From Temnopleurus reevesii (Eukaryota; Echinodermata; Echinoidea; Temnopleuroida; Temnopleuridae): 64,000 nucleotides of DNA. The stretch lies in assembly GCA_036244855.1 (NCBI GenBank), contig BQKZ01001707.1, positions 18,577 to 82,576 of the forward strand, in the 5' to 3' direction. Positions 1 through 11,700 of this stretch are shown here, in pieces. A program made the position numbers and the translations under genes. The notes under the pieces were generated by a model. It was given only the letters and a program-made list of their open reading frames with translations. It ran no database searches and was not told the DNA's origin. Within the stretch, counting starts at the first letter, position 1; the number at the start of each line of letters is the position of its first letter.

Positions 1-50
1 CCCCCCCCCCCCCAAACAAAAATACACGATTGGTTAAAAGTTGTGTTCAA

Positions 51-97
51 GGGGAACTTTACCCAGACATTAATTAATGTCTGGGGTTAATTCCCCT
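51..97. repeat. Long inverted repeat with a 24-bp perfect palindrome
   Basis: Bases 62-85 read the same on both strands (CCCAGACATTAA and its complement). The flanks ggggaa and ttcccc extend the pairing. It could be one end of a foldback element cut by the window edge. Confidence 0.6.
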
Positions 98-429
98 TTA
101 AATAGTAATTTAAAAAATCTGAGCAGTATACCTGCTGGAGACTAGCTTCATGTAGTTTATAACATTATTCATTTTTTTGTAATGTGATCCAATGACGGAT
201 AAGTTCAATTATGGAATATCATCCTTTAAAAAAGTCACATGACTATGTCAATACTTCACAATTGCACAGGATGAGTATAATTTGTGTTGAATTAGTAGTT
301 TTGGCCCAGAACATGAGAAACATTGTCAAGACCAACTGACTCACTTCTGTGTATTACCACAACAAACTTGAAAGATGAAATAAAGAGATTGTAGTCAAGA
401 CAAATTCTTTTGTCAATTTAAATTATGTA

Positions 430-550
430 TATCCCTGGAATCATTGTGCTTTCAGTAAATGAAAGAAAATGAGATGAACAAACTGAACAAAATTTGAGCA
501 AAATCTGACAATCTTTTAAAAAACTATGGACTTTCAAATGTTCAAATTCA
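430..550. repeat. Dispersed repeat, copy 1
   Basis: About 115 bases (attgtgctttcagtaaatga ... aactatggactttcaaa) match 41602-41706 with scattered differences. A member of an unnamed interspersed family. Confidence 0.6.
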
Positions 551-3500
551 GATCTACAATACATACTTTGTTTGCAGTATGAGCGCACGTACAGGCCTGA
601 GCGCCTGTCATATATAGATTTACACTGTAACATGTAATGCATAATTCAAAAGATGCATAAGCCAATATAATATTATAAATATGACTGATCTACATCAGTA
701 GAGTCCATCCTGAATAACTACATGCAATACTCAAGCAGAGTCAGCGAAATAAGCCAATAAAATCATGGAAAACAAGTAAATCTAATTATCAGTATCAGAC
801 AAGTTTCCGCAAATAGACAACCTCTAAATGAACTTGAAATCCAATGCCCAATCCCCCCATCGGTGGCAGCAGACAAACGCAAAGTTGCGATGGCATAAGC
901 TTGGGATATCCAGTATTCCTTCACACCTGTTAAAGAAGAAACCTGAGCAGACAGACGTGATCATGATCTAATTCAGATCGCTTTCACTCTTGGGCTTTTT
1001 ATTTTCCATTTTCCATAATGAAGAAACAAATCATTTCAAGGACTGATTGAGGTTTCGGCTAACAAGTAACCCTGGCAATAGCAAATTCGCTAAAATAGTA
1101 AACATCAGTTTAACAATAACTTTGAAAGACAAGTACTGAAAATGCTTAAATCAGATGGATATCTTTAAATGAAACTAAATATTTATGAATAACTGGAAAC
1201 AGCTAACTTTAAATTGCAACCATGAAACTGAAACCTGCTTGAAAAGTGAGAGCCAAGTGCTATATAAGCCTGTATTACATTGTATATGCTCATGAGACAC
1301 TACATGTACACAATATATCAAAAGTACAGTATATTCCACAAAACAACATCTCTCTCATCCAATATACAATTTCAAAACAAAACAACAACCTACCTTTGAT
1401 AAATCTTCAAAACAACATCTCCTGCACACTATACATGAAGGTTTACTTTCAGAAACTATTTTTGTTTACTTCCTACTTCGTTAAACTCCCAGCAGCAAAT
1501 GCCACAGGTGGGTACACTGCTACATGCTGATGTGTTTCAGACTTGAAAGTTTAACAAAGCGCTAATTGTTATTATACGAATGCGTCAGACCTTATTCACA
1601 ACGAGACTCAACTCAATGACAAGCACTTTACAACAAGTTTGAAACATCAACACATGGTTTCAACACAGGGTTCTGTCAAAGGCAGCAGGGGCCTCTATTG
1701 CCAACCGATCAATAACATATGACGAGACGGTTTAGGTGTAATCCTATTCAGCTTGGGCTCTGAACCAAAAGGGGACTACAAAAGAATAACAAGACCCCTC
1801 CCTTTTTAAAGTTAAAGAGGGCTTTCCTATACAGCTGAGGCCCTTTATCATTGTTTCCTAAGGGTTTCAGAAGGGTTTCAGCTTAAGAGAAGAATGGGTC
1901 AAGATTAAGCTATATGGCAGGGTTTTTTTAAAGAAAGAAAGATAGATTACTTCCTTTAATAACATACAAGATTGGCACAAATCAATAATACAATACCATC
2001 GAACATGATTTGATGTCACTCTATAAGATAATACCTCCATTCACACTTATCCAGAGAAGTTTAGACAGTGAACAACCAGGGAGTAGTGAAAACCTGGAAA
2101 TACTACTCTGATATGGCATTCAGACTGTTTTCCTGTCAATTTTTGTTGTTTTCATCTATTATCTGATACGAATGGAAATTAATGTCTGATGTGTACTCGT
2201 TATCCATTGTAGTATGCATGGGGTATAATATTTGTAAAACAGTGAATCTTGAATCTTGAAAACAGGGTGAATGGGAATGCTGGGGTGAGTCAGGACAATG
2301 TATATAGGAAAACTCTTTTAATCTGTTTATCATATTTGATTTTCCATTTTTTCTCTCCATAGAATGGATTGAAAGATAAATATCAGTGCAGGTTCTGTAG
2401 AGTGATCTACAGTATATCAGGAGAAAATACTTTTGAGGACCACCGTTCACTTCCTATTCAGCCCATTTTATAAACCCTATTTTTCAAGCGTACTAGACTT
2501 TATTACAATCTCCCACTGGCTTCACACTCGATGAGATTATCTGTTTTAGGTAAATCACCCAACTACAGGTAAAAATGTCATTTACTTCCTTTTTGATCAA
2601 TTCAATATTTTTGGAACGGACTCTGTGACATTTAAGTCCCATTTCATAAAAGCTAATGACAGACAGTGAGAGATAAATACAAAGAAAAATACAGAAAATA
2701 CAGTCTGACATAGTTTCTGTTATTCTTTAAAATCAACTATTTTAAAGATTCCTCTATTTCATTCATACAAAAAAAAATTTTTTAGAAATATTGCAGAACT
2801 GCAAACAAGAATCATAAAATTAACTTTTTTGAATAATAACCAATTACAAGTAAAGCTTAAAAACAATTTTTTTAGTAACCTAGATTTCACTAATTCATAT
2901 TAATGTGAAAGCCAAACGTAGGATAATTAAAATACAACCATAGGCTTGACAGTAATGAAGGTAACTGGCATAAAAGACCATTCCCAAACTAGAAATCATT
3001 AATTATTCAGTTTGTCATTAGGATACAGCTCTCAAAAATGACCCACGGTTAAGACCACCTGGGTACACAATTATATTTAGATTAATCATTTCAGTTTCAA
3101 TGGTTATAGGGGACATTGGTGTATACATACCTTTAATAAAAATTCATAATTCCGTATATCAGTACTGTGTTGAATGCTAATTTAAGATAATTTTCATATT
3201 CAATGGTTCAAGTACTTTTTTTAAAAATAATAATTAATAATCATTAATAATTAATTTCCAAGCATCATGCATACTGTAAGTGGGCATATTTGATTTGTTT
3301 CTGGTGGTGGTGGGAGGAGGAAGAGGAAAGTGATATTAAATTTCTATGTAATTCCAGCAATTAAACTCAATATCTATGCTTTATCTTATTTAGTTCCTTG
3401 ACATACATTCTGCTTTCCCTTGCATTCTAAAGTCCTTCTTTTGACACACACATTCTTAAAAACTGCAAGTAAATTTGTTCATGAAGCTTAGGATTCACAC

Positions 3501-4221
3501 TTTATAAACATCAGAGTATCAAATACCAAATCCTACAAATCAAATCCCAAGTAATTCAAGATATTCTACCCAATATTTGCTGTCATTAAATCAAACATTC
3601 CGACACCAGTACGTCATGGGCGAGAGAAGAAAGTTCCCTGGGCGGGCGAGCGAGCGGGTGCGTCGTGTCTGGGACACCCGTCGATACTCCATCTAGTCAA
3701 TCAGTGGTGTATATTACATGCCTCTAGCACTCTTGGTGTAACCCCCTTTTGGGATTGTTTTGGTAGTCCCTGGGAGTATGGTTGATGTAATGGCTATTTA
3801 TAGAAGTGATGTCATGAGTGTAGTGAGCAATTTTAGTGATACACCCATTTAAATCAATTTATTTGCATAATCAAAAACTTATCTTCTTTTCTAAATGGAT
3901 ATATATCTCTCTCTCTTTCTCTGATTTTACAAGTTGTGAAAAACTAAATTGTAATATTTTTCACATTAAAGATCATATCTTTTGCATTGCCTACTTTACA
4001 CGTAAGGTTTTATGCCCTTGTATCAGACAAATATATGCTTCCAAGAATGGTCAATAATATAAGTTCCTTGAAAATCCACCTTTCATATATACTCTTCCTG
4101 AAATACATCTCTGGTATGGTATATCTTTCATTCATCAAAAACATCATTTTTAATAGCCGACATGGGGTTCTAGGTATTGGGAAAGTATCATTAAATGAAA
4201 CATGACGAATAGCAAATCATA

Positions 4222-4320
4222 AGTTCCCATTACACAAAGTTTCAAAACAAAATAACCAATCAGTCGTCATCTAGTTCACATTACACAAAGTTTCCAAACA
4301 AGATAAACCAATAGTCATCA
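4222..4320. repeat. Two-copy tandem repeat of about 50 bp
   Basis: The unit cattacacaaagtttc..aaacaa.ataa.ccaat.agtc.tcatc appears twice in a row. The stop-free stretch to its right (4336-4839, plus strand) shows no family resemblance and is not called a gene. Confidence 0.6.
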
Positions 4321-6447
4321 CCTACAGACTCTGGCATGACGTTCATTTTTTCAATTGCACAGTCCATTAGTGAAATTCCAGTAACCCCATTTGCACTTTG
4401 GTACATCTCTGAAGCATGTAAGCGACTAGGGAGAACGATAATCCAATTTCCTTTCCAATATGGGCCATGCCCTTTCTTTGCTTTGCATTCATATATTTTT
4501 TCACAGGTCATGGAGCATTTGGAGATGATGATCAGAGCTGAAATTGGGTGGTTTCATCCCTCCCGCTATGTAGTAATACAAACATTGAACCCTGGGGGAT
4601 TAGTAGGTATATCCAGAGAAAAGAAAATATCTAATTGGAACTGTCAATTTCTATTGCCAATTATGAGTCAGGATTGTACAGGTTCCATGACATTTTCTCT
4701 CATGTATTCAACCGAAACAATGATTCTGGAAAAGATAAGGAGTATATTTTCACTTTGTATCCAGAAGGACATTAACCATCACTCACACCAAATTTCTATT
4801 CCATGTCGAAAAAGAAATGATTGCATATTATTTTTATGAAATATATTTGGTTGAATTGGTTAAAACAATATACTCAGCATTTTTTTCATCACAAACAAAC
4901 AATTACGCAGCCAAATATATAATACTTCCTCTGAAGTTATAACAAAATAAAATCACTATTGATCTGTCTTAACAACAACTCAACTGTCTGATTACTGAAA
5001 TATAAAAACAAACTTTTTAGAAACCCAGAGCTTACTGAATTCTGCAATTCCCATTGACTTTGTGCAGGGACAACACAAATCCAGTTGTCGATCAGTTAAT
5101 AGAAATCAGCACTATATCACCATATATATTTAAAATTGAAACATATATTGACAAATAACTCACCATTCAAACTACTCTAACTCCATACATATATTCATAC
5201 AAGAGAGCAATGCCAAACAGTATCCCAAAATATAGCGCAGGGTCCTTCACTGGCATAATTAGTAAACTTCATATCTTCAGATCATTACCCATCATCGGTC
5301 AGTGATGAGATGCGAAAATCAGCACAAACACGCCAACCTAATTTAACGCGCCAAGATATCGGCCCTCATTCATTATGACAGCTAGAATTAGTCTCGCATG
5401 TTAAACATTTTATTCTTATGAGAAGCATTATTTGCAATCTCTTGACCCAATAGAGGATATTCCTCAATCTTATCTAGCTACCAGAAAAATCAGAGCTCTA
5501 ATTGAAATGAGAGTAATCATTAGAATTAGTAACTTAATATTTTGAACAATTAATACGAAACAATTATTTTCACTGATTAAAAATTGTGGAGGGTTCAGAA
5601 GGATGGTTCTTTCACAATCCTTGGATCTGCAGTGCAGCATTTCATTCATCACCCCATGCCAGGGATGTTTCGGGATAGTGGGGTAGATTTTCAATCTCAT
5701 ATATCCCAACCTATCCCTAACCAGAATTGTCTCTGAACTTATCTTTTCGGGTGTATAATATCCTCTCTGCAATCTATAATATATTTTTTCCTTGAAATCT
5801 AACTATTCTTCAGATATTTAACATCTGTCTCTGGAAACAGCTGAAAAAGGAAAACTAAGTAATAATATGTACAGTTCTATCAAATTAAACAAATACCCTA
5901 GTATGAAAAGTGGACCAACGTTTTCACTTTCAAACTTGTCGAAATGTCTGACCTCTAAGACTACTAAGGCTCAGCTGCTGGTCATTCACACTGGACAATG
6001 GCCAAATCAACTGTCTGTAGGTGCATAGTCATGTCACTGAGACCCCTTTTACACAAGACCACTGTTACATTGAAAAAAAAAAAACCTAACCAGAGAGCTG
6101 ACTCAAGTAAGTTTAAAGAACGAAAAGAAACTACTGTAAACATGGAGTGATCTAACTCAAACCATCCTAAAACCTACATCAGATCTACCTCAGGATCCTA
6201 TAGCAAACCTCCTAAGACCACATACAGCACTGGTCTAATTATGGGCCAGGGTAGAATCAAGAAAGGAAAAATCATGTTGCAAACAAGAAACTACCTGGAA
6301 TCATTCTCAAACCATTGCAAATTATATCAACCAAGACTCAATAAAGACATAAAACAAAACTCTTTAGATTGGGGGTCGAGGGAGGGGTAAACAGGCCCTC
6401 TTATAGACAATGGCATTTGCTCTAGGTTTGAGATTTGTTTGTGTAAC

Positions 6448-6605
6448 ATGGGCCTGATATTCATCAAGACCTCATATGATTGACCGTGACAACGACAAGA
6501 TTTTCACACTGGGCATTGACCAAATCATCTGTCCATAGGTGCAGAATCATGTCACTAATATTCATCAAGTCTTCCTATGATTGACCGAGACAATGACAAG
6601 ACAGA
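6448..6605. repeat. Imperfect tandem repeat
   Basis: The block attcatcaagacctcatatg ... gacaacgacaag recurs at about 6559-6601, and the block around 'gaccaaatcatctgtccatag' (6519-6555) recurs in diverged form at 5998-6038. Confidence 0.5.
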
Positions 6606-6769
6606 ATTATTCATCTAACACTCCAAAGTCATGACTGTGAAATAAAGGATAGAGAAAATGGACAGAGTGGACAGCTGCCCATTAGGCTTTCACAATTAAG
6701 GCTTGAGCAGACAAAGAGGAGCTTCACCAAATATGTTTGACATATGCTCTACATTTCTCTGCAGAATAC

Positions 6770-6970
6770 TGTAAAAGACCATATTTTAGTGTCCATAAAT
6801 TTTAGTAAATTCATAGAATTTCAGACCTTTTCACACAATAGCAAGTTATCATTTTCATGTTTTGAAAGATTATTATATACACGTCTTTGGCCATTCTAAT
6901 GAGTGAAAATTTGAGTGAATTCATGGGTGTGACATTTGCTAAAATAAAATCCAGGTGAAAATATTACTTT
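6770..6970. repeat. Dispersed 'tactgtaaaag' repeat, copy 1
   Basis: Starts atactgtaaaagacc and holds ccttttcacac, atgttttga and aatgagtgaaaa in the same order as 34969-35135. An old interspersed repeat family shared by the two sites. Confidence 0.5.
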
Positions 6971-7843
6971 TTACATTAGCTGGGAAAGGAAATTAGACTT
7001 GTGCATTCTGTTAATTGTCAGGGCTTAAGTGGGAGATTGTGTATTATGTCCAATTTTTTTTTTGTCCTCAGAGTTCACTGTGCATCAAAATACCTATTAC
7101 GACACAACTGTATGCGATGCCAAGAACTGGCAGGGGAATGCGATCTTTGATCGGGTAAAGCAGATGTGGGTAATAGACTAGTGGTCAAACCCACAAACTA
7201 GTCACAAATTAATGAGTAATCTAATGCCTGCTTGAGTGTGACCTTACATGAGATGTATTTTTACATTTCTATTTATTGAATTTAATCTAGTTGATGATCG
7301 TCAATGAAAAAAAGCATAACCATTTCTCTTTAAGTTCAATTTAAGAGTTCATATTCAGAATATGCCATGAACTTTTTAGCCAGGAACAAAGAGCTTTCCT
7401 GAACCTGTACATACTTTTTTGTACGACCATGGGATTGAAAAATATAGAGAATATGGAGCAGTTCAAGTCCCTACATCTTCTCAATGTCGATGTTTAAGCT
7501 TGATTACAGTAAATTATCACATCTGATGCTAATTCTGAATATTTAATGTCTCTGGAGATCTAAATGAATACCAAAGAACTGCAATACATTGACTCATATT
7601 CATCATTAAGATGCGGATAAGTATTCAGTTTGAATTCCCCAAGTTTATGAGCAAGGCATTCGATTGGTACTGTGGTGTGGAATTTGACATGAGATACCTA
7701 CAATTATCGTCACTGGATGACTAAACATTCATAATCAAATACGATTTTGGCAGTTTCAAGTCATCTTTCTAGAAAAAGGACAAAATAAACTTTAAAATTA
7801 GTATAATCAAGCGCTAAGTATTCAAGTATTCATCAAACATATA

Positions 7844-8155
7844 GGCCCGTATTCCGATAGCGAGGTTTAAGTTAACCCTGGTCTAAACCTGTGGTTTAAG
7901 TATGGAAAGCCAAAAGAAGCTTGAATCTATAACAGTCGATGTTTAATTTACCAGAACATATGGTACTTATATTATTTAAAACTGTCTCAGAATGAAATCC
8001 TGAATAGTTTTCTTCATTATTAGAGCATGGGAAAAGAGAGCAGTTAACATAACAATTATTCATTGTGAGTGAAGGTTTGGCACTTTTGGCTTCCCATACT
8101 TAAACCACAGATTTAGACCAGGGTTAACTTAAACCTTGCTATCGCAATACCGGCC
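7844..8155. mobile_element. Foldback MITE, family A, copy 1 (312 bp)
   Basis: The ends are long inverted repeats: ggcccgtattccgatagcg then aggtttaagttaaccctggt at left, the complement at right. The motif ttaagtatgg..agccaaaag also pairs near the middle. It is flanked by ATA on both sides, a possible target duplication. No coding capacity, so non-autonomous. Confidence 0.8.
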
Positions 8156-8454
8156 ATAGAAAAACACTCTGTGATCTAGAAGACAGACCAAAACCAAAGT
8201 GTGATATTAAGGACAAAGCTATCAAGGAAGTGTAGAGTTTGTACCAAAGTCAAGAAAATTTTCATCAGCATAGAAGTGAAACAAGCAGATATGTACAACC
8301 CCAAATTACCAGTGAACATTTCTTTGCCTTAATACTGAATTCACCAATATTGATTCTCTCTCCACTTTCTCCTAATCCTCAAAGTATCTGTCTTCTATAT
8401 CCCATCTCTTCTTTCTCTCTGATCCTCACAATCATACAAAAGTATCATGAAGAG

Positions 8455-8515
8455 TTCCCTGCCTGTATCAGCACCGTTCTTCTTTGATGATTTTTTTTTC
8501 TTGATGATAGCATCA
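8455..8515 (-). pseudogene. Partial duplicate of exon 16 3' end
   Basis: About 60 bases match the 3' end of exon 16 (AIIKKK..S.KNGAD), and the flanking intron (ctcccat..ctctt...acaatcacaatcata) is also repeated. The donor is not kept. A small tandem duplication of the exon end, now decayed. Confidence 0.5.
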
Positions 8516-8634
8516 TATTCTTATTATATATATTTTCATACTTTATCTTTAGTATCTCTCACATTCAAGTATTCATCATCCTCCCATTATCTCTTATTTT
8601 TACAATCACAATCATAAAAAAAGTTGTTGCCTAC

Positions 8635-8774
8635 CTGTCTCTTTTGTCAGCACCGTTTCTTTTGGATTGTTTCTTCTTGATGATGGCGACATGTTCGTCC
8701 GTGACAGGGGAGACTCTCTGTCGTACCTCTAAATCCGACTCTGAGCTACAAGGCTCACTTTGCTGCTGGTCCGC
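8635..8774 (-). CDS. SVIL: SVIL exon 16 (last exon identified)
   Basis: 140 bases, acceptor cccacag, donor gtaggc, phase 0 in, 2 out. It reads ADQQQSEPCSSESDLEVRQR, then VSPVTDEHVAIIKKKQSKRN and GADKRD. The basic KKKQSKR patch could be a localisation signal. The transcript must continue to the left with an exon that supplies one base. Confidence 0.85.
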
Positions 8775-11700
8775 CTGTGGGAAAGAAAAGGAAAGTTTTT
8801 TATATATTTATTGTAACATTCTTGCATTGAATTTAAAACAAACTAGAAAAAGTAAAAAGGGCTATAATATGATCAAAGGAAATATGATAACTTGTTTCCA
8901 AAAGGGACATACCAAAAAAAAAAAATATGGAGATTCAAGGGTAATATATGCTGTGCTCCTTGCAAAGTATTTGAGGAAGCCACATGTGATAGATGTATGT
9001 CGCCCTCTGTGGCTCAGATCATTATAAGACCTGTGCAGAGAGTGCATATTTTTGGTTTAGAGAAGTGGGCATGTGTAGCTAATGCAATTTTGAATATGTG
9101 GACTGATCTTGTCCATGAATTTTTCATTGTTTCTGTCCTTATATCCCGAGTTCACCAAGCCCTACATTAAAATGCTGACAAAATATTCACAAAGAGTATT
9201 TATCTTTTTCTTATCATTTCAATCTTATCAAAATTCAATTGATGCTTTTTTTCTGAAATAGAACTTTGGTATCATCCTTGCAGGTTTAAATTCATATTTC
9301 ATTTATACCTATTCAATTCTCCTTAAATTCATTCATATTTGTACGGGAGTGTCAAACAATGGTTATTTGCACTGCAAAAAAATAGTATTTGACTTGCCTT
9401 AATTTCCCTCTGAGGTGTGGCATGCTCTGAGGACGACCCCTTGGCGGTACCATTCACGACCCTCTTCCCGTCCTCTGCACCGCTCGAGATATCTCCATCC
9501 CTCGAGTCCTGTCTCCTCGGTGTCGCAGGAGACCCCATCTTGGATCTCCGCGGAGGAGCCACAGGTGAGGATGGAGCAGCGGTGTCTTTGGTACTCTTGG
9601 AGGTTCCGTTGCGCCGGATGTTCTGCGGGCTCCTGGGGTGGGGTTGGGGTTTGGTCAGCTTCCTCTCCGGACTGGAGATTTGCTTCTTGGGGCTCAGGGG
9701 TGCATCTTTGGTGCTCTGGGTCTTGGAGCTGGGTGGGGAGGTGTCTTTGGTGGTTTTATTCTGGATCAGAGAATGTCTTGTTTGGGGACTCGGTGGGGAG
9801 TTTTCAGGGACACTGTTTTTGCTTGGAGATAATGGGGCTACTTTTGTCTCTTCAACAGGTTTAGACTCGACAGGCTCAAACACTGGTGGCTCTTGGTCCT
9901 CTGTTGGTGTCGCTAAACCTAACCGAGCCATCTTTATGCTTGCATCAACAGCGTCAGTTTTTGGATGTTCAACCTCATCCTCTTGAGAAGTACCTCTGAT
10001 TTCAGATGCAAGCATAGCCATCAAGTTCTTATGCTTCTTAACAGTGTCTTTGTAAGACTGTGGTTTTGAGTCTTCTATTGTCTTGGGCGAAAATTTAGGT
10101 GATAATTTAGGTGATAGCTTACCAGGCAGTGGCTTAGTTTGTACGGGGTCTTTCAGTTCCTCCTTGACATTTGAAGTAGAACTCCTGCGCAGCGATTCAA
10201 CACTTCGACCGTTCATTGTAGCAGGATTGAGAGGAGTGTTCGTATCACGTGACATAGAAACCTGCTCAGCGATTGGTAGCACACCCATGATCTCCATACT
10301 GGGTGGACGTGAGAAACTCTTCGCAAGTGGAGACACAGCAGCCTTTTTAACCTCATCAACAGTGATGGGTTGAGTCCTAAATCTAGATTCACTTCTCCGT
10401 TTGCGCTTCGGCGGTTGAACCTTTGGAGGGGGCTTAGAGGCTGATGTTGATTTCTCTTTGAACAAGCTCATCTTCTCGGACAGAGTCAATTTGGAATACT
10501 CATCTTCCTGAACATCCGGTGGAGGCTCGTCCTCCTCGGCCATCGATGGCAGCCGACTGCTGGTATCATCAGATTCCTCTGACTGCTCCTGCTCGATCTT
10601 CTTCTGAATCTTGGCGAGACGAATCTCCTCCCTAATCCTGTCCTGGGTGCTCATTGTCTCCTCCACCTCCTCATTCTTGACTTCCCTCGCGATATCCACT
10701 TCCCTCTCCTTCTGCTCTTCCTTCGGCTCCTCCTTCTGTTCCGCCCTGGCAGCCATTTCTTTAGCCAAGGTCGATGCTGACGTGAGTTCCTCTGGTGTTA
10801 CAGGTTGCGTCTGGAACCGTTCCCGTCCTCTCGTTCTGTGGAATCTCGACGATGACTTTGTCTTGGAACGCTGTTCTTCCTCCTCCTGAGCTTTCTTCCT
10901 GATGGCTGACATCTGAGTGAACATCTTCATCTTCTCTGAGAGGCTTAGATTGACCAGCTGGTCCTCCTCTTCCATCTCCTCATCACCACTCTTCTTCTCC
11001 TCCCCGTTTTGCGTCACAACCTGCTGTTTCACATTAACTGGCTCAGGTCTGGTGTGAAAATTAAACAAACAAGATACAAGCAAACATTATTAGGGGTTGA
11101 TGATGATCAGTTATGGCGCTCTTTACTTAATGGCCCGTATTCCCATAGCGAGGTTTAACTTAACCCGGGACTAAGTCATTGTTATTTAGACCACGGCTAT
11201 TGAAAAGTTAAACCAAGAGTCTAAATGACAATGACTTAGACCTGGGTTAAGTTAAACCTCGCTATCGGAATACGGGCCATTGTGTCTAGACAGTTGAGTT
11301 CAATTGCAAATGAATTTCAAATTGAAATATGTACTTGAGTTTTCTCACAATCTGTGCTAAAAGGTATTATACACTGGTTTTGCTTAGTGCATGCCAATCG
11401 ACTAAAATTTGCAATTGATCACAACTTTCTTGCAACATCCCTTTTGTATGTGCGATTGTTTGATGCATTTGGAAACTTTTTTTTATGCTACAACAGAACT
11501 ACTAAATGCAAAGAATTAACATCACCTAAGAAATTATTTTGGAAAACTAATTTTTGGTCCTGGAAGAAAATCATCTATTTAAACACACATCTACAGAATA
11601 CTTTCTCTCATGACATTGACAAATCAAAACAAATACCTCTAATAGTGAGCCATCGCATAAATAAAAAAGCAATTTTCCCAAAGCAAGAAATTCATTTCAG

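Larger units (their letters stand above)
1..8454. other. Intron or intergenic sequence left of the last exon
   Basis: AT-rich sequence without a convincing exon. It holds a poly-C run at the left edge, a hairpin near 51-97, a GC-rich patch at 3600-3690, a short tandem duplication at 4222-4320, imperfect repeats near 5990 and 6450-6605, and a foldback element at 7844-8155. The missing supervillin exons should lie further left or be too short to see here. Confidence 0.6.

Noticed and set aside
3615..3690. Minus-strand exon candidate reading MEYRRVSQTRRTRSLARPGN
   Set aside because: In the phase required after exon 16 it hits a stop and no donor follows. The loose similarity to a basic supervillin segment is not enough.
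4336..4839. 167-codon open stretch on the plus strand, and a 76-codon one opposite
   Set aside because: No family resemblance, no splice context, and overlap with a tandem repeat. Length is within chance for 64 kb.
9415..10889. Several open stretches on the plus strand (up to 189 codons)
   Set aside because: They are antisense shadows of the 1.65-kb SVIL exon, created by its biased codon use.
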